DNA of 64,000 nucleotides. It comes from Phycisphaerales bacterium (GTDB lineage: Bacteria; Planctomycetota; Phycisphaerae; Phycisphaerales; UBA1924). Numbering within the stretch: the stretch's first letter is position 1; each line of letters starts with the position of its first letter. Location: NCBI GenBank assembly GCA_023382935.1, contig JAHDXL010000006.1, forward strand, positions 1 to 64,000, written 5' to 3'. Shown in pieces: positions 45,605-56,480 of the stretch. The notes beneath the pieces were generated by a model, which saw only the letters and a list, made by a program, of their open reading frames with translations, had not been told where the DNA came from and searched no databases. A program made the translations under genes and the position numbers.

Positions 45605-45664
45605 GGCGTCTCCCGTGGGCGTGCCCGCCTCATTGTCCCATGCATATCGCTCCGGTCCATCCAC

Positions 45665-46783
45665 CTACGTCTTGACTGACGATCCGACCGCAATGGCGGC
45701 CGGCAGCAGGATCATCACCGGAATGAACACGCCAATCGCCGGAGGCAGCCCCGGGATGGCGGCCGACGACCCCAGCACCCCGCCCATCAGCGCGGTCAGT
45801 GAAATCGGGGCACACTGGAGCGACTGCCGCAGCATGTTCGCCGGCTCGCGGGTCACGAAAAACGGCATTGCCAGCCCCAGCGTCAGCAGGTTGCACATCC
45901 ACACCGACACCCTCCCCCAGCGGATGCGCTGCAACTCGTCGATGGTCCGCTCATCCAGCAGCGACCGGCGTTCCAGCATCCGCCCGGCCTGCCCAAAACT
46001 CAGGCAGTTGCGGTAGGCCTTGTACCGGTTCAAACGGATCTGTGTCGGGTCCAGCCCGGACTCGATCCGATCAACCGGTGTTGCCGGCCCGTGGGCCGTG
46101 CGAGGTTCGGCCATGCCGCCCACCAGCACCCAACCAGACCCATCCCACCGCGCCGACTCGGCCCGGATCGCCCGCACAGGCCTCCCGTCCGCGCTGCGCT
46201 CCAGCACGAACAGCCCCCGCAGATCTCCGGTGTCGGCGTCAAAGTGCTCGGCCTGGAACACATGTCCGGTCCCGTCCGGCGTCAAAGGCAGGTGCGTGCC
46301 GCCCACGCGCTCTTGTCCGGCCTCCTTGATCTCACGCGCCAGCAGCGGGGCGATCCGCGGGATCACAAACTCCTGGTTCAGCGCCTGCACCAGGGTCAGA
46401 CCGGCCGCGACAATCAGAATCGGCCTGCCCACCCGCGACAGGCTCTGCCCGGCGGCCAGCATCGCCACAAACTCCCGGTGCCTCACAAACTGCGCGCATG
46501 TAAAGCCCATCGCCCCCACCAGCACCAGCCCGAGCAGAAAGTTGAACAACTGGATCAGTCGCGGCCACCACAGGTCCACGATGATCGCGAAAGTGGTCAG
46601 CACCCGTTGCGCCAGCCCGGGATCAGGGACTCCTTGCCGCTCCAGCAGGTCCATCGCCAGTTTGGCGAAGCGATCAAGGTTGATCGATGCATCGATCGCC
46701 ACCACAAAGCAGAACAGGATCACCAGTAGCACGGCGATGTTGATCAGAAACTGCCGGGCGATGTACCGGTCCAGCAGGCTCAT
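45665..46783 (-). CDS. LptF/LptG family permease
   Basis: A 372-residue inner-membrane protein of the lipopolysaccharide export family, with membrane helices near the N-terminus (FLINIAVLLVILFCFVV) and the C-terminal half and a periplasmic domain between about 130 and 270. LptF and LptG work with the LptB ATPase to move lipopolysaccharide to the outer membrane. Only one such gene is present here, so whether it is LptF or LptG cannot be told. Its ATG overlaps the gatB stop by four bases, so the two are translationally coupled. Confidence 0.85.
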   Translation of the reverse strand: MSLLDRYIARQFLINIAVLLVILFCFVVAIDASINLDRFAKLAMDLLERQGVPDPGLAQRVLTTFAIIVDLWWPRLIQLFNFLLGLVLVGAMGFTCAQFVRHREFVAMLAAGQSLSRVGRPILIVAAGLTLVQALNQEFVIPRIAPLLAREIKEAGQERVGGTHLPLTPDGTGHVFQAEHFDADTGDLRGLFVLERSADGRPVRAIRAESARWDGSGWVLVGGMAEPRTAHGPATPVDRIESGLDPTQIRLNRYKAYRNCLSFGQAGRMLERRSLLDERTIDELQRIRWGRVSVWMCNLLTLGLAMPFFVTREPANMLRQSLQCAPISLTALMGGVLGSSAAIPGLPPAIGVFIPVMILLPAAIAVGSSVKT

Positions 46784-48330
46784 GTCCCGATCTTCTCCAG
46801 GATCAGGCGGCGCACCTCCGCCGCGTCGGCCGCCCCGCCCGAGAGTTTCATTGTCTCACCGATCAGCCTTCCAATGGCCTGCTGCTTGCCCCCCCGAATC
46901 TGCTCCACGATCGCCGGATTGCCCGCCAGCACCTGCTCGACCCACGCCGCCAGTTGCCCCGCGTCGCGCACCGTGAGCAGTCCCTCCCGCTCGGCCAGCG
47001 CCCGCACCTCCTGCCCGCGCATCGCCGCATCGCACAGTCGTGCAAACAGCCCGTCCAGCGCTGACGAGCCGAGCGAGCCTTCCTCACGCAGCGTCACCAG
47101 GGCTCCGACCTGCTCGGCCTCGATGCCCAGTTCCTCAATGCCCACGCCTCGCTCGTTGCTCAATCGCAGGCCCGACTGAAGCAGGGCGTTGGCCACACCG
47201 CGCGCTGCCCGCGCCGGCGCCACCCCCGCCCGCTCGCACGCCCGCTCCGCGTCGAGATAAAACTCGGCCAGCGGGCGCTCTTCGACGATCTGCCCGGCAG
47301 CGGCGGCGTCCAGCCCGTGCTCGCTCACCAGCCGCTCGAACAGAGGACCCGGTAGCAGGTCGATCGACCGGGCCACCTCGTCTCGCCAAGTCCTGCTCAC
47401 CAGCACCGGCGTCAGGTCCGGATCGGGGAAATAGCGGTAGTCGTGGGCGTCTTCCTTCTCACGCTGCGGAACCGTCAGGCCGCGCGCGTCGTCCCATCCG
47501 CGCGTGCTCTTCGTGCCCGGGCCCTGTTCGCGCCCGTCGCGCTCCCACCGACGCGGCTGCTCGGCCATCTCATGCTCGATCGCTCCGCGCACCGCTCGGA
47601 ACGAGTTGAGGTTCTTTACCTCGACAATCGGTGTCCGCACCTTTCTCCCGTCGTCCAGCGTCAGCACCGTGTTGATGTTGGGCTCGAAGCGAATCTGCCC
47701 GCGCTGCATCACGCACGCGCTCACGCCCAGGTAGCGGCACGTCTGCCGCAGGCGCCTGGCAAAGCCCACCGCCTCGTCGGCCGACCGGAAATCCGGATGC
47801 GTCACGATCTCCAGCAATGGCGTCCCGGCCCGGTTCAGATCCACGATCGAAAAATCAATCCTTCCGCCCCCCGGTGCCTCGTGCAGCAGTTTGCCCGCGT
47901 CCTCTTCCAGGTGGGCCCGCTCGATCCGCACCTTCCGCGGCGGCGTGTGCGCGTCCACCACGCCGCGCTCGTTCTCGCCCCTCACCTCCACCAGGCCGTC
48001 ATAACACAGCGGCAGGTCGTACTGGCTGATCTGGTAGCCCTTGGGCAGATCGGCGTACATGTAACTCTTGCGGTCCCACTTGGTCCGCTCGGCCACCGAG
48101 CAGCCCAGCGCCACGCCCACGCGCATCGCCATCTCGATCGCCTCGCGGTTGAGCACCGGCAGCGCACCCGGCAGGGCGAGCACCACCGGGTCGATCAGCG
48201 TGTTCGGCTCGGCGTCCTGGCTCTGGACATGGGCCGGGTTGCCGGCGCGGCTGAACATCTTGGTCCGCGTCGCAAGTTCGACGTGCACCTCCATGCCCAC
48301 CACCAGTTCCACCGAGACCACGCGGCTCAT
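46780..48330 (-). CDS. gatB: Aspartyl/glutamyl-tRNA amidotransferase subunit B
   Basis: A 516-residue subunit that binds Glu-tRNA(Gln) or Asp-tRNA(Asn) for transamidation. The N-terminal core carries GMEVHVELATRTKMFS and SYMYADLPKGYQISQYDLPL, and the C-terminal 150 residues form the tail and YqeY-like domain. GatA and GatC are not in the window. It follows the sigma-like gene by four bases and overlaps the lptF/G gene downstream. The ATG at 48330 has GAGG nearby. Confidence 0.95.
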   Translation of the reverse strand: MSRVVSVELVVGMEVHVELATRTKMFSRAGNPAHVQSQDAEPNTLIDPVVLALPGALPVLNREAIEMAMRVGVALGCSVAERTKWDRKSYMYADLPKGYQISQYDLPLCYDGLVEVRGENERGVVDAHTPPRKVRIERAHLEEDAGKLLHEAPGGGRIDFSIVDLNRAGTPLLEIVTHPDFRSADEAVGFARRLRQTCRYLGVSACVMQRGQIRFEPNINTVLTLDDGRKVRTPIVEVKNLNSFRAVRGAIEHEMAEQPRRWERDGREQGPGTKSTRGWDDARGLTVPQREKEDAHDYRYFPDPDLTPVLVSRTWRDEVARSIDLLPGPLFERLVSEHGLDAAAAGQIVEERPLAEFYLDAERACERAGVAPARAARGVANALLQSGLRLSNERGVGIEELGIEAEQVGALVTLREEGSLGSSALDGLFARLCDAAMRGQEVRALAEREGLLTVRDAGQLAAWVEQVLAGNPAIVEQIRGGKQQAIGRLIGETMKLSGGAADAAEVRRLILEKIGT

Positions 48331-48334
48331 GACC

Positions 48335-49993
48335 TCATCCTACCCCGCCCCGGGCGGCCGCCAGCGCCGTCGCGATCGCCCGTCGCTCCCATCGCGCCAC
48401 ATGCGCCGGCGCCATCTCCTGGCGCATCGCGATCTGAACGAGGGTGCTTGGCCAGGCGCCCTCCAGCCCGAATCGCTCGCGCAGCAGCCATGCATCCTCC
48501 TCGCTCAGGTGCCCGAGCACGCCGGGAACCCGCGCGTCCGGCTCCAGCCAATGCTGCCAGGGGTCGACCCACCGATCGTCGCAAGCCGCGCGCGACGGCG
48601 CCGGGGCGCGCTTCGCCCGCGTGTCGGCCGGCCTCTCCAGCGGATTGGCACGCATCCACGCCAGCGCTGCCCGGTCCAGCGCCAGCCCGGCCGGTGAGGC
48701 CAGGCGCCCTCCGGCGAAGGGATCGAAACGATCCACGCTGGCGCACAAAGCCGCAAACAGGGCATCCATCAGGCTGGTCAGCGCCCGCTCGGGCAACTGC
48801 GACGGCTCGATCTCCAGCCGACGCCGGGCCGTCGCCACCAGCAGCCCAAGTTCCGCTCGCACCAGCACCATCTTGAGGCGAGACGCTCGTCGCAGGTCAG
48901 TCTCGATCGCATCGACTCCCTCGCCGCTGGGCGTGGCAGGGTCCATCGCCTCCAGCCCGCCTGCCGCCCGCGCGCGAAGGAAGTGCATCGCCGCCGCCAG
49001 TTCATGCTCCGGGCCCCGATCCAGCGCGGTCGCGTGCCACGCCAGTTCGAGCAGCGACCCGGCCTCGCGCGGAATGCCGCGGGCTACCCGCTCCTTCACC
49101 CCCGGCCGGTGCAGCATCACTTCCTCCGCATCGTCCCGGTCAAACACGGAACTTCTCGGCCCGCGCAGGTCCAAACCCCGCAGCAGCCGGACCCGATGCA
49201 CAAGTGCCGCGCGGCGCACCGCGCGCGCATCACGTCCCATCCGCCTGCCCACCTCCGATGCCCGCAGCCCTCGACGCAACGCGCGAAACGACCGTTCCTG
49301 TTCACGCTCATCCGGCGGCCCGCGCTCGGCGAACACCGCCTGGTCTCCCAGCCCGGCGTCGCGCCGCTTGAGCATGCGGCGGATTGCCTCGGAACTGCAT
49401 CCAAACCGGCCCGCCATGCGCACCGCACACTGGTTGATCGACCACCCGAATCGCCGCTGATAGCGCAGGGCCCGCCGAATGATCCGTCGGCGTGCTTCGT
49501 CCGGCAGCCGACGTCCCTGCGGCGATGGACCCGGTGCCGCCCGGGCTGCGTAGGCGTCGGCGCTCTGCGGCGTGAACATCAGTCGCCGCGATCCCGAAGC
49601 CTCGACCCTCCGTGCCACCAGCCCCTGCCGCCGTGCACGCTCGATGGTCTTGCGGCTCACACCCCAGCGCTTGCACAGGGCATCGACATCCATCGATCCC
49701 TCGGGCAAATCCTCCGGCTTGACCTCCGCGGCCTCGCACAGACATTCGACAAACGCCGACAGATTCGCCAGCAGCGAGCGTCCTGACGTGCTCACGGCGG
49801 CGCTGTCCGCCGGGCGAAAGCCCGTCACGCGATAGATCAGCCACTCGCGAGGATACTGCTGCTCGACGTCCAGCAGTGCGCCCAGTTCTTCGGCCCGCTC
49901 GATCTGCCGAAGCAGCGACGCCCGCGGCGTGAAGCGCAACTGCTCGGCCAACTCCTCCAAGACGGGATCGCCAATGGCGCTGAGGCGCGGCAT
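48335..49993 (-). CDS. Large divergent sigma-70-like protein with N-terminal HTH
   Basis: A 552-residue protein. Residues 100-145 contain a helix-turn-helix (ALCKRWGVSRKTIERARRQG). Residues 372-448 resemble a degenerate sigma region 2 (LVRAELGLLVATARRRLEIE, then VDRFDPFAGG). Residues 493-547 resemble region 4 (HLSEEDAWLLRERFGLEG, then HVARWERRAIATALAAAR). The middle is Arg-rich and unassigned, and includes possible further HTH elements. AAGGGGG precedes the start. The gene sits between mqnA (eight bases away) and gatB (four bases), so it is in an operon with housekeeping genes. It may be an alternative sigma factor or an anti-sigma decoy; core-binding residues look poorly conserved. Confidence 0.6.
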   Translation of the reverse strand: MPRLSAIGDPVLEELAEQLRFTPRASLLRQIERAEELGALLDVEQQYPREWLIYRVTGFRPADSAAVSTSGRSLLANLSAFVECLCEAAEVKPEDLPEGSMDVDALCKRWGVSRKTIERARRQGLVARRVEASGSRRLMFTPQSADAYAARAAPGPSPQGRRLPDEARRRIIRRALRYQRRFGWSINQCAVRMAGRFGCSSEAIRRMLKRRDAGLGDQAVFAERGPPDEREQERSFRALRRGLRASEVGRRMGRDARAVRRAALVHRVRLLRGLDLRGPRSSVFDRDDAEEVMLHRPGVKERVARGIPREAGSLLELAWHATALDRGPEHELAAAMHFLRARAAGGLEAMDPATPSGEGVDAIETDLRRASRLKMVLVRAELGLLVATARRRLEIEPSQLPERALTSLMDALFAALCASVDRFDPFAGGRLASPAGLALDRAALAWMRANPLERPADTRAKRAPAPSRAACDDRWVDPWQHWLEPDARVPGVLGHLSEEDAWLLRERFGLEGAWPSTLVQIAMRQEMAPAHVARWERRAIATALAAARGGVG

Positions 49994-50002
49994 CGCGCCC
50001 CC

Positions 50003-50848
50003 TTACACCCCGACCGCGTCGGAAATCTCAATCCACCGCGGCAAGACCTGCGGCGCAAGCCCCAATTCGTGCGCCTCAGCCAGGAATCGCTGCACGGCTT
50101 TTCGCTGCGCCACGCCGATTTCAAAATGGAGGCGTTCGCCCAGGTACTGCCGCGCCAGGTCATCCGGCCAGCCCTTCTCCCGCGCCCGAGTCGTAATGAT
50201 CCAGTCCAGCCGCGACTGATTGCGCAGCCGCTGCCGATGCAGCGTCGAGGCCGCAGCGAGGATGTGTTCCCTGTTCGCGTCCTTGGCCCGACACATCCAC
50301 ACCGCGTAGACAAACGGGAGCCCGGTCATCGACTTCCACGCATCCCCTAGGTCGATCTGGTGCGGATACCGAATCGCCGGCGGGCTGGCTGTCACCACCT
50401 TGTCACCGATGAGTAGCAGCGACTCCGGCCAGGGGTCGTCCGAGAACTCGCCCGCCCCGGCTCCTTCGCGCGCGTCGAAGTCCACCACTCGAGGCCGCAC
50501 GCCGTGTGCCCGCGCCAGAATCACCTGCGCCAGCACCACCGATGTGTGGCTGTCCGTGTCGACTGCCAATGTGTGGATGTCACCTGGCTTGCATCGGGAA
50601 AAAACCCTAACAGTAAGCGTGGGGCCATCGCATCCAATCCCTCCGGCAGGAAGACACGCCAGTGGTGTGCTTGACAGGGCTGCGTCGATCGTGGAAACAA
50701 GTCCGATATCAATCTCACCCCGTTCGAGCATCGGTGTGATCTGCGATGGCACTGCGGCCACCAGTTCGAGGTCGGCGCACTTGCCCAACCCCTCGATCAA
50801 TGGGCAGGTATTAAGAAAACGCACGGCCCCGATGCGGACTTTCTGCAT
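50003..50848 (-). CDS. mqnA: Chorismate dehydratase (menaquinone, futalosine pathway)
   Basis: A 281-residue enzyme of the MqnA/MqnD periplasmic-binding-protein fold that turns chorismate into 3-enolpyruvylbenzoate, the first step of the futalosine route to menaquinone. The N-terminus RIGAVRFLNTCPLIEGL and the segment GEIDIGLVSTIDAAL are characteristic. The ATG at 50848 is chosen; a start 11 codons upstream is possible. The other mqn genes are not in the window. It is the first gene of the minus-strand run leading to gatB. Confidence 0.9.
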   Translation of the reverse strand: MQKVRIGAVRFLNTCPLIEGLGKCADLELVAAVPSQITPMLERGEIDIGLVSTIDAALSSTPLACLPAGGIGCDGPTLTVRVFSRCKPGDIHTLAVDTDSHTSVVLAQVILARAHGVRPRVVDFDAREGAGAGEFSDDPWPESLLLIGDKVVTASPPAIRYPHQIDLGDAWKSMTGLPFVYAVWMCRAKDANREHILAAASTLHRQRLRNQSRLDWIITTRAREKGWPDDLARQYLGERLHFEIGVAQRKAVQRFLAEAHELGLAPQVLPRWIEISDAVGV

Positions 50849-51578
50849 GTTCTGATTGTATGAGGGCTTGGGACCGGTCATGGGCGGGCGGGGGTTTTGA
50901 AAGTGACCTCATCCGCCCAGTTGGCCAGTGCATGGGCTTGCGTGTCAGAAGGTGCGAATCGAATCCACAATTCGATGGCAAAAACACGGATCGAGCGTAC
51001 CTTCGGGATGGATCGAAGCCGACCCTGACCGCTGACCCGTGCACGGGCGGCGGAAATCGGGTAGGTTGGCCCTGACAGGGCTTCGTACCGTTGGATCGGA
51101 GTTCGGGCACCGGACTTTTGTGGTTCGAGGCCCGGAAAAGCCGACCGACGTTTCAAATGGGCCACCTACCCACCCGGCGTCGGGCTGCGCCACGGCCCGG
51201 CGTCGATTCTTTTTGTCGCTCCCGCGTCGGTCGGCATGAATAAGAGCGAAGAAACGCCCAGCCGCCTCACGCGCCACACCCGTGGTTTGCTGATACCCTC
51301 AACTGCGGGCCGACGTCTCCGAGCCCTCACGCTGGGTACCGAGGCCAGTAGCCGCGAGTTCCAATCCCCCTCCGACTGGTACCGAGATCGAGGGGCGGTT
51401 CGGAGTCGCAGGCACGTTCATCACTGCACATTCGGGCAGTTGAAAACAGGATGAAGAACTCTGTCATATTAGCCCCGATGGACCGTGTGCGCACTACGCT
51501 TCTGGAGCGTGCCTGGTTTTCGCGGATCGGCCAGGTCCACGCCTGACTTTGTGTCCGCTTTACCAGGGAGGTACGTCC
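50849..51578. other. Long intergenic region between mqnA and acs
   Basis: A 730-base region between divergent genes without a convincing reading frame; the open frames present have the composition of chance frames. It should hold promoters for mqnA and acs, but no clear promoter boxes were recognised. A possible structured RNA with a terminator lies at 51057-51217. Confidence 0.5.
51057..51217 (+). ncRNA. Candidate structured RNA with terminator-like end
   Basis: GGGTAGGT-T-GGCC (51059-51071) can pair with GGCC-ACCTACCC (51161-51172) with one bulged base, enclosing about 90 bases that can form smaller hairpins. A GC-rich hairpin (CGTCGGGC with GCCCGGCG around 51178-51200) and the T-rich tract CTTTTTGT follow. 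I could not match it to 6S, SRP, RNase P or tmRNA consensus. It is a hypothesis only. Confidence 0.28.
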
Positions 51579-53648
<2,070 letters not shown>

Positions 53649-53697
53649 GGCATCCCCGCCCGGCGGTGGACGCCGGGGCAGCCGCGCGGCCGTTTCT

Positions 53698-53733
53698 GAC
53701 CCCGAGATGCGTGCGTCTCGGGGTCTTTTCTTT
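53698..53733 (+). terminator. Rho-independent terminator after acs
   Basis: GACCCCGAGA (53698-53707) pairs with TCTCGGGGTC (53716-53725) around an eight-base loop and is followed by TTTTCTTT. It lies 50 bases beyond the acs stop. Confidence 0.92.
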
Positions 53734-53802
53734 CCTGCGGACCGGCGAGTCGATATTCTCAAGGTCAGGGGTGGTTCCGCCCCGCCGGATGGGGATTCGG
53801 AC

Positions 53803-54528
53803 ATGTTGCTTCGCGCCCGAGCCTTCACCCTCATCGAGTTGCTGGTGGTCATCGCCATCATCGCGCTGCTCATCGGCATCCTCCTTCCGGCCTTGAGCAA
53901 GGCCCGAGAATCCGCGCGGCAGGCTTCGTGCACGAGCAACCTGCGCACGCTGATGACGGCTGTCACCGGGTACTGCAACGACAACTTCGACCGCATGCCC
54001 GACCCCAACTGGGGCAACGAGGACGAGTACGGTTGGCTGTACTACAAGAACATCCCCAAGACCTACGCGGCCGACCGGCGCTACGGCCCGACGACCGGCG
54101 TGCTGTGGCCCTACATCGGGGAGGACACGTACGTGGTCAACGGACTCGACCTGCAACTGGCCCAGACCTACCGCTGCCCGACGCACCGCGAGCCGTACGA
54201 CGGCGCCAGCGAGAAGACCACCAGTTACCTGATGAACGGAGCCGTGAGCAACTACCGCGACATCACCCCGTTCCGAATCTACGAGTTCCGCCCAACGTCG
54301 GTGATCTTCTGGGAGACCGACGAGGGCACGGGCACCACGGCCCCGTGGAACGACGGCGCCAGTTTCCCGTGGGAGGGGCAGACCAAGCGCCACGGTAGCG
54401 GCGCTACCGTGGCGCTGGTCGACGGCGGGTGCATGTGGATGGATCACGGCGAGTGGGCGCTCGAACTCGACCGCAAGCCGGGCAAACTCTGGTGCTCGCC
54501 CGGCAGCCGGACCGGCGACGGATATTGA
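53803..54528 (+). CDS. Prepilin-type protein with H-x9-DG motif
   Basis: A 241-residue exported protein of the large planctomycete prepilin family. The leader is short (LLRARA), cleavage is expected before [20 protein letters not shown], and Glu is at position 5 of the mature protein. The C-terminal H-x9-DG motif is present ([15 protein letters not shown]). Such proteins are thought to be assembled by type IV pilus or type II secretion machinery on the cell surface, though their function is not established. GGGGA precedes the ATG at 53803. It stands alone after the acs terminator. Confidence 0.9.
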   Translation: MLLRARAFTLIELLVVIAIIALLIGILLPALSKARESARQASCTSNLRTLMTAVTGYCNDNFDRMPDPNWGNEDEYGWLYYKNIPKTYAADRRYGPTTGVLWPYIGEDTYVVNGLDLQLAQTYRCPTHREPYDGASEKTTSYLMNGAVSNYRDITPFRIYEFRPTSVIFWETDEGTGTTAPWNDGASFPWEGQTKRHGSGATVALVDGGCMWMDHGEWALELDRKPGKLWCSPGSRTGDGY

Positions 54529-54560
54529 GCCTCAGCAGGCAGACTCGTCCTCGCGTCAGC

Positions 54561-54627
54561 GAGCCGCGACGATGACGCAGCGGGCCTGGTCGGTGGGCCA
54601 AGCGAGTGCTCCCTCACGGTCTCGGCC
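54561..54627. repeat. Dispersed intergenic repeat, inverted pair (copy 3)
   Basis: GCTCCCTCACGGTCTCGGCC at 54608-54627 resembles the repeat at 7919 and 9414. A looser inverted copy (GAGCCGCGACGATGACGCAG, from 54561) lies to its left. It sits between the prepilin and the convergent kbl gene. Confidence 0.42.
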
Positions 54628-54640
54628 CGTCAGGACCAGA

Positions 54641-55867
54641 TCAGAGTTTCCTCAGCGCATCCACCAGTTGCTCGATGTGCGCGTCGGTGTGGGCCGCCGA
54701 CATCTGGATGCGCAGACGTGCCACGCCTTCGGGTACCACCGGGTATCCGAACCCGATCACGAACACGCCCAGTTCGAGCAGTCGCTTGGACATCTTGATC
54801 GCCTTGGCGGTCTCGCCGACGATGATCGGGCAGATGGCCGTGGGCGAGTCGATGACCTCGAAACCGGCCGCGGCCAGTTTCGTCCGGGCCGTCTCGACGT
54901 TATTCTTCAGGCGCGTCACACGCTCGGGCTCGTCCATCACGATCTGGATGGCCTTGTCGGCGCTGCACGCGACGGTGACCGGCAGCGCGTTGCTGAACAG
55001 CGTTGGGCGGGCACGCTGGATGATGAGTTCGGTCATGGTGGCGCTGCCGGCGATGAAGCCGCCGGCGCCACCGCCCAGGGCCTTGCCCAGCGTGCCGGTG
55101 AAGCAGTCGACGTGTCCGATGCCATTGTGCCCGATCATGCCGTAGTGCTCGTGCGTGCCGCGCCCGGTGCGCCCCATGACGCCGTGCCCGTGCGAATCAT
55201 CGACGACCAGCATGGCGTTGAACTCATCGCAAAGGCGGCGCATCTGGGGCAGTTGGGCGATGTCGCCCTCCATGCTGAACACGCCGTCGGTCACGACCCA
55301 GATTTGTCCGGTGACTTCCGGGTCACTGGCGGCCTCGCGCAGCCTGTCGCGCAGCGAGTCCATGTTCGAGTGCTTGTACACCGTTTTCTTTACGCCCTTC
55401 TTGATCACCGGCGTCAGGCGCATCGCGTCGATGATGCAGGCGTGGTTCAGTTCGTCGGAGATGATGATGTCCCCCGCCTCGCAGAAGGTGGGGAACAGCG
55501 CCTCGGTGGCTGTCCAGCACGAGACGAAGGTGTAACTCGACTCGGTGCCCATGTACTCGGCAATGGTGCGCTCCAGTTTTTCGTGCGGCTCGAACGTGCC
55601 GCAGATGAAGCGGACCGACGCGGTGCCGGCCCCGTAGCGGCGCAGGCCCTCGATCCCGGCTTCGACCACGCGCGGCTCGTTGGCCAGCCCGAGGTAGTTG
55701 TTCGAGCAGAAGCACAGCACTTCCTTGCTGCGACCGTCGGGCTGGCGGAGACGAACGATCGGACCCATCGGGCTCTGAAGCATCTGGAGGGTCTTGTACT
55801 GCCCGGCATCGGAGAGCGAAGAGAGCAGTTCCTCGGCGCGGATTTCGAACGGACGGTGGCGGCTCAT
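54641..55867 (-). CDS. kbl: Glycine C-acetyltransferase (2-amino-3-ketobutyrate CoA ligase)
   Basis: A 408-residue PLP enzyme of the alpha-oxoamine synthase family, which joins acetyl-CoA and glycine to 2-amino-3-oxobutyrate or runs the reverse reaction in threonine breakdown. Motifs: CSNNYLGLANEP, VRFICGTFEPHEKLE, DDSHGHGVMGRTGRGT and the Schiff-base lysine in FTGTLGKALGGGAGG. The start at 55867 has GAGGAG upstream; 57 additional residues of the longer frame are not conserved. No threonine dehydrogenase gene is adjacent. A BioF or SPT-like activity is possible, but KBL fits best. Confidence 0.9.
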   Translation of the reverse strand: MSRHRPFEIRAEELLSSLSDAGQYKTLQMLQSPMGPIVRLRQPDGRSKEVLCFCSNNYLGLANEPRVVEAGIEGLRRYGAGTASVRFICGTFEPHEKLERTIAEYMGTESSYTFVSCWTATEALFPTFCEAGDIIISDELNHACIIDAMRLTPVIKKGVKKTVYKHSNMDSLRDRLREAASDPEVTGQIWVVTDGVFSMEGDIAQLPQMRRLCDEFNAMLVVDDSHGHGVMGRTGRGTHEHYGMIGHNGIGHVDCFTGTLGKALGGGAGGFIAGSATMTELIIQRARPTLFSNALPVTVACSADKAIQIVMDEPERVTRLKNNVETARTKLAAAGFEVIDSPTAICPIIVGETAKAIKMSKRLLELGVFVIGFGYPVVPEGVARLRIQMSAAHTDAHIEQLVDALRKL

Positions 55868-55952
55868 GCACGGCTCCTCGAAACAGGTGTGCGACCTCCC
55901 GAGTCTAGCGCGAAGCGCCCATCCTCCGATTCCCAACAAGCCGGAGGGCAAC

Positions 55953-56189
55953 ATGAAAGGAAGTTGGGACGTGGGCAAGAGGTCCAATCTCGCCGGCATC
56001 GCCTGGCTGGTCTTCGTCGGGCTGGCCGCGGCGGTCACTCAGAGTTTGCCGCTGGTGCAAACGATCTGGCTGGCCAGGGCGACCGCGACGACCCGCCAGG
56101 CCTCGCACGAGCCAGCCGAGGTCAGCACGCAGTCTGAGCCGGCATCGCACCCGGCTGGAGAAGCCAAGACCCATTCCACCGCCGGTTGA
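55953..56189 (+). CDS. Small single-span membrane protein
   Basis: A 78-residue protein with one membrane helix (LAGIAWLVFVGLAAAVTQSL, residues 13-32) and a disordered Thr/Ser/Glu-rich tail. GGAGGG lies six bases before the ATG. It heads a plus-strand run of small membrane proteins. No family was recognised. Confidence 0.6.
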   Translation: MKGSWDVGKRSNLAGIAWLVFVGLAAAVTQSLPLVQTIWLARATATTRQASHEPAEVSTQSEPASHPAGEAKTHSTAG

Positions 56190-56228
56190 CTCCTTGGGCG
56201 GGCACGTCCGGCCCGCTATGCTCTGGAC

Positions 56229-56459
56229 ATGCTTTGGGGCCTGTTTGGGCGCAAGAAGTGGCTGACGCTGGGCGATCGCTACCGCATGGAGCACTCGGTG
56301 TGGCTGACCGATGCCCTGAGCGGGCAGCGTTCGTATGTGCGTATTCCCGTGCGACGCTGGGACGAGGGGGGCTTTTCGCCGATGACTTCCCGGCCCGAGG
56401 GTCGCGCCCGCGCCGACCTGTGGTGGCAACTGGCCTTTGACCGTACCGACCCGGTTTGA
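56229..56459 (+). CDS. Small hypothetical protein
   Basis: A 76-residue soluble protein beginning MLWGLFGRKKWLTLGDRY and rich in Arg and Trp. It lies 39 bases after the preceding small gene and 21 bases before the next, so it is probably co-transcribed. No domain is recognisable, and the ribosome site is weak. Confidence 0.5.
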   Translation: MLWGLFGRKKWLTLGDRYRMEHSVWLTDALSGQRSYVRIPVRRWDEGGFSPMTSRPEGRARADLWWQLAFDRTDPV

Positions 56460-56480
56460 GGGAAAACGCGGAGGATGCGG

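Noticed and set aside
51036-51230. RNase P RNA, SRP RNA or 6S RNA in the gap before acs
   Set aside because: The conserved core sequences of these RNAs were not found on either strand; only generic pairing is visible.
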